Below are positions 50,143 through 59,323 of a DNA stretch of 64,000 bases, piece after piece. Positions within the stretch are counted from its first letter, which is position 1, and each line of letters starts with the position of its first letter. A program made the position numbers and the translations under genes. The DNA is from Alitta virens (Eukaryota; Annelida; Polychaeta; Phyllodocida; Nereididae), in contig OW028573.1 in assembly GCA_932294295.1 (NCBI GenBank), positions 62,287,829 to 62,351,828 of the forward strand. Direction: 5' to 3'. Below the pieces are notes generated by a model. It did no database searches, was not told the origin of the DNA, and saw nothing but the letters and a program-made list of their open reading frames with translations.

Positions 50143-51526
50143 GTGATACTTGAAGTAGAAGACAAAGCAATATACAATAAGAGACCATCTTTTTGTGACT
50201 TTTATCTTTTCCGTGGTTTGACACACTAATCAATATCAGACTCAATACTGTTAATAAATCAATAAGTCTAGTAAATTTAAATGTTCAGCCTCATTCTATA
50301 AAAACAAATTGGGTGGCACACAGCCAGTCATTGCACGTCGATCTAAACACATGGCCAAATCTGCCATGTGCGTTTTCCATGCATTGGATAAACGCATGAA
50401 ATTCGTCTAATTAATATAAACAGACAAAACCAATTTATTTATTTTACTGTGAACAAGAAGGTTTTTAAGAAGCCAAGTACAAACTACAATTACATGTACT
50501 GAAAGAGGTACTAACTTATGTGTGTATTAATTATTATGTCTTTTTAAATGTCTAAATAATGCATACGCATTGAAATTCAATTGCAATGTCTCACTGCAGG
50601 ATTTTTAAAAGATTTGATTTAATAATTTACACTTATCCTGTCCACTGAGGGAGCTGAACAAGTTGCAAGGTCCACGGCCATGCACTTATACCACTTAAAC
50701 GAGAGTGTTGATATCATATTTTGATTCTTTGCACTCTGACTGAGGTAAAGTAATAAAATGTAGACATCAATAGATATTAATATTTATGGTCTCATCAGAG
50801 ATGCGATATTCTCAAGATGACTTGACAGCACTCAACAATGAGTCACCATGCAATCACCATATCTGTAACATATATATAGTCTAATACGAGTACAGCCTCA
50901 TGTCCTCAGCAAACGATAATAGCATAAGCAATACGAAAAACAAACTTAGGCTCCTTCCTTCTCAGCCACTTCAACTCTCCTCTGGAATCAGCTAATTCAA
51001 AGAAGCATGTTTTTGACAGGAAATTGCACAATTTCATTGATATATTTTATTGAAGTACAAAGAAAAAACGAAACAAACAGGTGGCTGCCACCTATTTCAT
51101 ATAGCTGTAGATACTTGATGAAGCATTCCCAAGTTGATGAATATGCTTTTCCTATTGCCTATTTTTTATGAAAAAGACAAGATCTACAAATAACAACATT
51201 CTCTTTAAAAAAAGAAACAGCTGCTGCAATAGATTTACTGTGGTTACAATAAAAATATTTTTAAACAATGACATATATTTCTATGACGATTTAAAGAACT
51301 ACAGAAATACGAATAGTGAGTACATTATGTACATGTTTAACTACAGTTTTCTACGCTAATTGCAAAACTTACAGACATCAAGTTGATTAATCTTCCAATA
51401 ATATGCCAATATCTTTATGAGTGTCTTTTCATTTGCATCAAATGTACATATACATATTCTATGTTTTACACACGAAACTGGCAAGATGGAGGAGAGCACT
51501 GGAACTTTCGGAGGAGGTGACATCTA
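50143..51526. other. Intergenic DNA and presumed ODF3 3' UTR
   Basis: AT-rich, with no supportable gene. TTTATT at 51047 (AATAAA on the minus strand) is the nearest poly(A) signal I noticed downstream of ODF3. Confidence 0.4.
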
Positions 51527-53170
51527 TTAATCTTCTTGGCTGACAAGTAGTGGAGCTGTGTAATCTGAATGTCTGATTCCAAAGCTGAATGATGGTGCAG
51601 AGCGTTTGTTTACCAATACCTGTAAAGTACAAGAAAATGTAATGTACACTGCACACTCAGTACAGTGAGAGACAGTACAGTGAGAGACACTCATTTTTAT
51701 AAATTTACACCAAGCTATTTTTTATACTTTTTTAAAACCAAACTTAGTGACTGTTCTCTGTCATCTCAAACTATTCATTCGATATCACAGCTTTTTAGTG
51801 ACTGAACATTTACATATTCATAAAGGTCATTACCCTCTCTGGACTGTGAGATCCAGGCCCAGGTTTCCATCTTTCATTTGGGTTATACTCCACTCTAGGT
51901 CGTAATGAGTATGAGGGATATCTCGTTTTGTTGGTGTTAAGGTTATGCACTGCATAGGTTCCTGGACCAGGAGTCTGAAAAAATAAGTTTAGTGAGTTTA
52001 GTGCAGTTCAACACCCATATAATTATGGTTTGAACAGACCATTCAATATGTCAAATTATTTGTCATAATATGCCGATATCACAAGATTAAAGATTGTCAG
52101 TACCACATAACCATTTGGTAAATTTGGAAATCGGCTGTTTTATTTGAAGTTTCCAGTTCAACCTGGCCTTACTTCCATCACTACTGAGCAAAACCCTTGG
52201 CCAAGTACACTTTTAACTTAATATGTCTACTTCAAATAACCAAAGAGTTCATACCTTTGAAAAGTCCTGGTCAAAACCACCAGTCTTGCTTCTTCCATAC
52301 TGGGACCATGCAGGCAAAGAACGCTTCCCTGATTCAACTGTCTTTCCAAGCAAGTTTGGCAAGGTATAGGTGTTTGGAGCTGAAGATATGAAATTTAATA
52401 AAATGTCAAAGATGAAGAGCGAAACATTTTTATATACTTACATATCAAAGAGGAAACTTTTATGTATATTGTATAATGCTTGGATTAACTCGATGTGTTA
52501 TCAAAGTTGAACCCTAACTTATGGTAACCTCAAAAGTAAAACCACCTAAAAAAAAGACCATAGCTGTCTAAAAATAAGACCATAGCTGTCTAAAAATAAG
52601 ACCACAGCTGTTAAGTTGTTAACACACATTTACTTTGTAGTCTAACTCACAATCAAGAGATTCGAGATCCTGTAGAAATTCTAAAAGGACAAGTAAATAT
52701 CACACCAACAAAGGATAAATGGTAAGGTACCCAAGTGTTTGAAAGTAAGTATTGACACACTACCCACCTGGACTGGATTCCGTGTATCTGAGACGTAGTC
52801 TTGGTCCCAGGCTGTATCTGGGAGAAGCTGGAGCAGCAGAAGGCCCAGCCTTCTCAGGGCTGTAAGCTCCAGGACCAGGTGGCTGAAATAACTTGGCAGA
52901 CTTGATTCTTCCATAGATGGAATAAACGGGTGTACCATCCTGGCCATATCGTGTCACTTTGAAGTTTGGCAAGTACACTGGTCCAGGGCTAGAGTCTTTG
53001 TTGAATGAATTGGACTTGATTCCAAAAATCCATGCCGGACGTTTACCGTGGACTGAACGAGGGTCGTGGGTCTGAGCCCCAACCAAAGTTGGCAGACTGT
53101 ACACAGCAGGGCCAGGGCTAGCATACATGGCTGCTATGGGCTCCCTGGGCTTTGTGTATTGGTACACCAT
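51527..53170 (-). CDS. ODF3: Outer dense fibre protein 3 / ciliary microtubule-associated protein (SHIPPO repeats), 253 aa
   Basis: Four coding exons, 53170-52768, 52379-52255, 51974-51834 and 51619-51527, join in phase (762 nt). The length of 253 aa matches vertebrate ODF3 (about 254). SHIPPO-type Pro-Gly repeats are visible: SPGPAVYSLP, SPGPVYLPNF, PPGPGAYSPEK, SPAPNTYTLP, TPGPGTYAVH and KPGPGSHSPER. The C-terminus SFGIRHSDYTAPLLV is the family ending. By family it acts in or on axonemal or sperm-flagellar microtubules. The start ATG is the first after a 5'-UTR acceptor at 53188. A noncoding exon ending at 53592 (AAG|GTAAGT) lies upstream. CIMAP paralogues (ODF3B, ODF3L) cannot be excluded, but length and order fit ODF3/CIMAP1 best. 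Confidence 0.93.
52554..52616. repeat. 22-bp tandem repeat, three copies, ODF3 intron
   Basis: AAGACCATAGCTGTCTAAAA-type units at 52554, 52576 and 52598; the third has ACAGCTGTTAAG. Confidence 0.8.
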
Positions 53171-53591
53171 GTTGATGTCACAATGGTCTGCAAGCAAAAA
53201 CAATCACAGTGTGTGTGTAGATTTGATAAAAACGGCTAAAGTTGTCAAGGTGACTTGATCATTTTTGGGTTATTGTCACCATGTAAATCAAACATCAGTC
53301 ATCGTTATCGTTATGCCGATAGGAAAACCAAAAGTACACAACGACCTTGGCTGAAAAAGTGAAATAACCATGCTGAATGGAACGATTTGATTATTATCTT
53401 CTTCCTTATTGAATTTCTATGTGTTATGATGTATAATTTTGATGTTACAACAATAAAGAACTTCTATGGGTAAAGATTTACATAAAATTCTCTCACTCTA
53501 GCTTTAGTTTGTTGATTGAATAGTTTTCATGAAGGTTGTATGATGTTGTGGTTTATGGTTATCATTGCAAAGATATATTTTTCAAACTTAC

Positions 53592-53681
53592 CTTAATTAA
53601 CTCGGTTTGTTTATCTTGCTAGGCATATACCCCACATTGTTGACTTCATATTCGTCAGTTATGGACTGTCAACTTAGCAAC
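53592..53681 (-). promoter_or_regulatory. ODF3: ODF3 promoter/first exon region with RFX X-box-like motif
   Basis: GTCAAC-TT-AGCAAC at 53668-53681 fits the X-box GTNRCC-N1-3-RGYAAC. The right half is perfect and the left half has one mismatch. It lies 76 bp upstream of the donor of the noncoding first exon (exon end 53592). RFX factors activate ciliary genes in animals, which fits the product. Confidence 0.5.
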
Positions 53682-54930
53682 CAGCTGAGAGACCCAATGC
53701 CTGGTGTTGTTAGAACCAATCAGGCGTGACGAGATCCTTTATTAAATCGAGACAGATCATTAAACATGATATGAGAGCTCGTTATTAAACGTAGTCCCTC
53801 TGAAGCACTGTACATACTTGTAACAGGTGTACAGTGCATTACACTTCCACTCTGATCAAGTGTCTATTGATTCAGGAATTTGCAACATAATCCACTTAGG
53901 TGCTAGCTGGAGGCCAATTAAAATTCCTTCCAGACTAGGAATTAACAACCATTAACGTCAATACAATTATTTCCAGATGATGAGGTATATTATTATTAAC
54001 ATAATATTATATTAATTCAAATAAACTTCTGTTCTTGAGATGATTATAGACGTTATAGACCCAGTTGGCACTGAGTCAGTTATTATAATTAAACACATGC
54101 AACTGTGCTAGCCTGCCTGCCATGGCTCTTCCAGTAGACTTCCTTATGTTTATATAATATCGATACAATCAATCGAAATGTCTGACTGTTGGGTGCAAAG
54201 TGTGGTCACCCCGGATAATCGAGAATTCGGTGTATTGAAACCAACCAAGCAAGATCAACATATAAATAAATATTAGTGTCATAATTGCATGGCTAATCAT
54301 CTTTGGAAATGGTGTCGGATGTCAGGGGACAAAATGGAGTGTATAAATAGTCACATTCCCTAAGGCATAGACATTAAGTACTGATCTTCACTTAGGTGAC
54401 ATAATTATATCATGACAGTTGTTATGACAGCAGTCAGTTATTTTATTCTGAGCATCATTTATTAAAACGCAAAATGTGTAAATCCATACATTCAAACATA
54501 TGTCGCTTAATCGCCATGCAGACAGCAAGCCGACAGATCATAGTTAAAGCTAATTTTTAGCATATTAGGGTGGGTGGTAATCTGGATCAAGATAGTCGTT
54601 TTACCTTAGTCTGGACTTGGAGAAAATAGAGATTTTCTCCAAGGTCTGGAGAACTTATTTATGAATAGAAATTACTAATGACGCAATCTTAAAAGCTGAA
54701 GAGGCTACACTGCATTCACTTTGTGTGGTTAGCAAAACATTTTTTACTGCCTGCCCTATGAATGCTGGTATTAAAGTCAAACAACGTTATAAAAACGTTA
54801 TAAAAAATTAAGATCTATAGACAGGTCATATAAATTATTGTATTTCAAAACAGAGTAATAAATAATCATTTTACAATGTTTGTCTTGCTGTTATATACAC
54901 ACTCAATACAGCAGTGTCCTACAGTTATAG
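53682..54930. other. Intergenic DNA without recognised features
   Basis: AT-rich DNA with short frames only. I see no repeat partner or gene here. Confidence 0.4.
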
Positions 54931-55253
54931 GTTCATAAAATAAGGTTGACTCTAGAAAGCTGTAGCGACCTATTCCTGGCTGATGTAAGAAATGTATCTA
55001 ACATATCGCAATATGTATACATGTGCAATAGACATGCATCTTTTCAACAAAGAATGGCGAATATGCGTAACTCTTAACTTATGCACCAAATAGTAATGCT
55101 GTACTTTTAATCTAAAAAATCTGGCTTTCAGTTGCCAGTCATAGCCAGCCATAGCCAGACAGTTTCATTCAGTGGCAGGTAGTATCATATAGCAGATGTT
55201 TTCTATCTTTGTCTAGGTTCAACTTGACAGGCCGTTTTTAATGAAACTAACTG
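54931..55253 (-). repeat. Dispersed repeat, copy 2 (partner at 5667-6033)
   Basis: On the minus strand it shares ordered blocks with 5667-6033, such as TTAGTTTCATTAAAAAC and GTTGAAAAGATGCAT, and ends near TCTAGAGTCAACC. It lacks about 80 bp present in copy 1. Confidence 0.7.
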
Positions 55254-55261
55254 CACTCCTG

Positions 55262-55350
55262 CAGTTTTAACAATCGTTGTATCAACTTTGGCCGACGTCA
55301 AGGTGACGTTGAGCTGATGTGGTATGTCATCTACCTGGCATGCTATCTGA
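55262..55350. mobile_element. Degraded palindromic MITE, possible copy 5
   Basis: The right end GGCATGCTATCTGA and interior GGCCGACGTCAAGGTGACG resemble the other copies. The left terminus is not recognisable. It directly abuts the dispersed repeat. Confidence 0.35.
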
Positions 55351-55507
55351 ATATAAATATACTGACATTTTGTGTTATTGAAGTAATAAACTGATCTCCA
55401 TATGGCATATGTACAAAATCATTTTATGAGTATATGAGCACTCTATTTATGATGTTATTCATTGACACATGTTGGTAGCTGTTGGTCATTGTGTAAATTG
55501 TGGCAGA

Positions 55508-55514
55508 TATAAAG
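55508..55514 (+). promoter_or_regulatory. TATA box of the small secreted-peptide gene
   Basis: TATAAAG at 55508-55514 lies 40 bp before the ATG. Usual spacing puts the transcription start near 55538-55543, leaving a 5' UTR of only about 10-16 nt. Confidence 0.65.
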
Positions 55515-55553
55515 AGGTTGCAAATTCTTCTGACTAGAAACTGACATTTTATC

Positions 55554-57317
55554 ATGACTTCAAAAGCTGCTTTGCTGCTTCTGGCGCTGGTTGCCCTTGC
55601 ATTCGGGTTGCAGGTAACTATTTAATCGCAGTTTTGAATTACAACAATTAATTAAAAATTTATTTTAACCAGATCAAATTTATCTAATGTGTGCGAGTTA
55701 TTTTAAATCTTTTCTTTTTTTTCAAACAAGGATATGTGGCATTTATAAAAAACGTTATTTCGTGGATTTTAGTTGAAATTTTTATTTTCTTTTATTTTTG
55801 TTCATAAGGATGGGGCCAGTTCAATTGACAAGAGACAGGAAGAAAACCTCCCGGTATTTGTGATAATTACTTTAACTTGTCTTTTCATTTTTTAGGAACT
55901 ATATAATAGCATTAGCTCTCCTATCAGCATTAGGGAGGAAATTTATGTGTTGCACTTTAAGAAAATGAGTTTCTGTCGATTAATAATTTTGGAGGAATAT
56001 ACACAATTCATCAAAGATGGGAAGATATGGGCCCTTTGGGACATGGGATACAATTGGAACACTGGCCATATCTAGACAATAAACAAATTTGGAAATCTAC
56101 GGCTTGCCTCAATCGAAGTAGGGGAACATCTTCATTTTTTTTGTGGAAGCCATCAAAATCAAGTGAAGGGTTCAGCAGTGGTAGACCATTTCATGTTTTT
56201 TGAAGTCCAAAGTAAAATTTACATTCACAACTTTGAACACTAGTGTTTCCCAGGATATGCACGTGCAGTTTAGCCATATCACTGTTTCATAAGTGCCTTT
56301 GATAAGGATTTGATTAAGCATAGTAGTAATCTCACATGGCTTGAATGGAAAAGGGGATGGGTGAATTTAAAAAACAAACACTGCATGGGAATCATTGGGA
56401 CAGTCAAGGCGGGGTACACTGGGAGAGTATTGTATGGTGAGCACCAAAAACAGAAACATGAGAGGCAGTCAGAGTGCCCTTGACCTCAAGAAGAGAGGGT
56501 TTGATGTGGTATTGTAGGGAAAGATACCAAATCATGTCTTCACAGGTATTTGAAATTGGTAAGAATACCAGAAAGTCAATTTATCATCTGATGCTTATTT
56601 GAAGTTATTTCATCAAGTTTCAAATATGACTAGGACTAGTTTGATCTTTGTTATACTTCCCAGTCACAGCTAATTTCTATGAAATTGCATGAGTAATTGT
56701 GTATTTTATTTTTTTCACACAGTTTATTGAATATTTGATCTATATTATTTAAAAAAGACGGCTCTTTATTGGTTGGATTCAAGAGTGTAAAAATAAGTTC
56801 AAATGGTGTGCATCCAAGTCCGATAGGTGATACCTGATCTTATAATTGTCTTTGTGTAAGTAACAATTTACAAACTGAGTCTGTTCAGTGCAAAATAAAG
56901 CACAAATACTGTTGTTTTCAATGTCTCAGTGTCTCCTCATGCTGTGTCCCAATGTACCCCATGCCTGGGAACAATTTTTAGGATCAGAAAAATTCTGAAT
57001 TTCATTATCAATATTTTGCTGCTTCAGAGCTCATATTAGGCCAGATCACTGAGGATTAAACTTTGCTTCATATTGGATTCTTTTGCAAGATATTCAATCA
57101 AAAAGTAAAAAAATGTCCCAAAGGTCTCCCCTATTTGTTACATAACCATGTCATGTAGGTACACGTATGATTGCGTCTATTTGTATGGTATTTGCATTTA
57201 TAGTTTCAGACAAATGAAGAATTCGATCTGAACCAGGTATCATGTGACGAAATATGCGGAGACGCCCCAGCTGAGCATCGAGCTAATTGCATTCAAATGT
57301 GTTTGGCCAATCAATGA
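55554..57317 (+). CDS. Small secreted cysteine-hairpin peptide precursor, 3 exons, 70 aa
   Basis: Exons 55554-55613, 55809-55853 and 57210-57317 (213 nt) are all phase 0 with GT-AG introns. Residues 1-19 form a signal peptide (MTSKAALLLLALVALAFG). A short acidic propeptide ends in a dibasic Lys28-Arg29. Cleavage there would leave 41 residues beginning with Gln, which could become pyroglutamate. The mature part has four cysteines, C47-x3-C51-x10-C62-x3-C66, the spacing of disulfide-linked helical hairpins. Its net charge is about -8, so it is not a typical cationic antimicrobial peptide. Each exon encodes one unit: signal, propeptide with cleavage site, mature peptide. A TATA box lies 40 bp before the ATG and three AATAAA signals follow the stop. 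I do not recognise the family; hormone-like, inhibitor-like or venom-like roles are all open. Confidence 0.78.
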
Positions 57318-57352
57318 TTCCACTTTGAAGACCAAGACGTACTGAAAATAAT

Positions 57353-57393
57353 AATAAAACATAGTGATGCAATAAACGTGGATCAAAATAAAA
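57353..57393 (+). terminator. Clustered poly(A) signals of the peptide gene
   Basis: AATAAA occurs at 57353-57358, 57371-57376 and 57388-57393, 36-76 nt after the stop codon. This implies a very short 3' UTR. Confidence 0.7.
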
Positions 57394-58436
57394 GCCGTGT
57401 CTGTCTTTAATTCTATAATATTATTGGGTGGGCCATTATAGGCTATATCAGTCTCTGAACAAGTGTTATGTAGTCAAAGCACAGACATCATGAGACATGT
57501 TACGTAATTCCGAACTCAGAATGCAATTACAATCAGACAATTGCATTGTACATGTATACAGGTATCTAATTCCAGACTCTTCATTGGAAAGAACGTAACC
57601 CATCACATCACGAAAGAATGAACGAATAAATGAATGAAGATTTTTCACTCGTTCATTCTTTCATTCATTATTTAATGTTAAAGCCGCAAATGTGACAGTG
57701 AAGAAACTTAAAATTCAGTAGTAGTAGGCCTAGTAGTAAAATTGTATTTAATGTCGTTTTTGATCAGAGTCAAAATAATACATACAATTAAATACAATGA
57801 ATGACATCATAATGACTCAAGCAGTATGTATATGCTTCTGTACGACCTACTCTACAAAACAATAAATTTAAAAGAAGAATTTTTTTTAAATAAAGTAAAG
57901 TGGTCTGCCGAAGTTCTTTTTGGATTTTTACTAAAATTCAGTTGTAATAACTACACCAGATGACAAAGGTCATATATTTCAAAAGCAACTGATTTTTAAA
58001 ACAGAGCTATAAATACCTGATAACTTTCTATGCACACGTGCTGTATAGGCCTAGGAAAAACATCAACATAGAAACGAGACTTGGCCTAAAATAAAAATGA
58101 TTAATTCCCAGTTTGATGTAAAATAGTACTAAATATAGTATAGGCCTATATATTATATTGCTTGTAAAATAGTACTAAGTAGGCCAATGGTAGTGTGTGT
58201 GTGTATATATATATATCTATAGGCTAATTTCTCTTTAAAAACCAGATAGGCAGGCCTTGTTGGAGTATCCAACCTCAATGTTAAATACTACACTGCTAGC
58301 ACATCGCTTCGATAACTCGTAGAGCGGCGCTGCAATCTTTTTTGAGCCGCGTGCTAACAATAGCTCAGCTGCAGCTGGCTCAGTTAAAATAGACAGCTGG
58401 GTTCATAAACTGTGCTGAGTGTGCCATTGTGGCACA
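57394..58436. other. Intergenic DNA with an inverted repeat
   Basis: A perfect 14-bp inverted repeat has arms GAAAGAATGAACGA (57612-57625) and TCGTTCATTCTTTC (57649-57662) with a 23-nt loop. Also present are (GT)n(AT)n at about 58192-58221 and a small hairpin GTGCC-ATTGT-GGCAC at 58421-58435 just before the tRNA. No gene was seen. Confidence 0.6.
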
Positions 58437-58508
58437 TCCTCGATAGTATAGTGGTGAGTATCCCCGCCTGTCACGCGGGAGACCGGGGTTCAATTCCCCG
58501 TCGGGGAG
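58437..58508 (+). tRNA. tRNA-Asp (anticodon GTC)
   Basis: 72 nt fold as a full cloverleaf. The acceptor stem TCCTCGA pairs with TCGGGGA, the anticodon stem is CCCGC/GCGGG, and the loop CTGTCAC contains GTC. The T arm is CGGGG-TTCAATT-CCCCG and the discriminator is G. No intron. The A box is around 58444-58454 and the B box is GGTTCAATTCC. A pol III TTTT terminator starts at 58510, directly after the 3' end. Compared with the common animal tRNA-Asp, the last acceptor pair is inverted (A-T for T-A), a compensatory change. Confidence 0.97.
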
Positions 58509-58651
58509 GTTTTGGCTTTTTTAATATTTTTTTAATATATATACAGATCATTTTAAAATATCCATGTGCACAGCCTAGACCTATGCTGTATACATGTAGC
58601 TAGCAGTAAGCATTTTGAAAGCATGATTTTGAAAGCATAGCCATATAGGCC

Positions 58652-58804
58652 CACTGGCGGATCCAGTCCGGCCTCTACAGGGTGGGGGGGGGAGCAAAAG
58701 CGTGACTATTACGGTGTATCTGGGTCACTATGTCATGGGCTAGAAATTAAGGCTGGTAGGCCACCAACCCCCCCCCCCCCCCCCCCTCCTTAGATCCGCC
58801 AGTG
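58652..58804. mobile_element. hAT MITE with 8-bp target duplication
   Basis: The ends CACTGGCGGATCC and (A)GATCCGCCAGTG are inverted. The flanks TATAGGCC (58644-58651) and CATAGGCC (58805-58812) match at 7 of 8 positions. Poly-G and poly-C runs lie inside the ends. The TIR and 8-bp duplication are the hAT hallmark; there is no coding capacity. Confidence 0.85.
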
Positions 58805-58812
58805 CATAGGCC

Positions 58813-59323
58813 TATGTTTTATAACCTTTTTTTTTAAATATAGTAATTGAATAAAAAGTAGCTAGTCTACAGTTGCAATGATTTATTCAAATTTTACACT
58901 TACAGGTCTAGTTGTTACAAAGTAGGATTCAAATTAATATCCACAAGTTGTTTTTATTTTTGGCTAATGTTTTTCATACAAATTATTGCATTATTCAATG
59001 CATAACTTAGCATGAGAAATGGACAGAAATTCATGTTAGTGCTCAATAAGTCAAACCTCAACATTCTGTAATAATTAATCTACTACTTGAATTTGAATTG
59101 AAATTGGATTTGTTTCACTGTGACAAAAAGGCATAAATTAAAGATTGGAAATATAAGAAACTTTAAACTTTTTTTTCCCCGAGAGATATTTTTGTCAGGT
59201 AGAAAGTTAGGGGTTGCTTTTTGCTAATGTTCATTTCTGTCAATTTTATGCTGCTCCATAATATTCATTAATAAAAAAAAAATATTACCAAAAACGTAGT
59301 GGACATTTATATTATATATATTC
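58813..59323. other. Intergenic DNA / presumed 3' UTR of the NACHT gene
   Basis: AT-rich with no frame of note. It begins after the hAT MITE and ends at the NACHT-gene stop codon. Confidence 0.4.
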
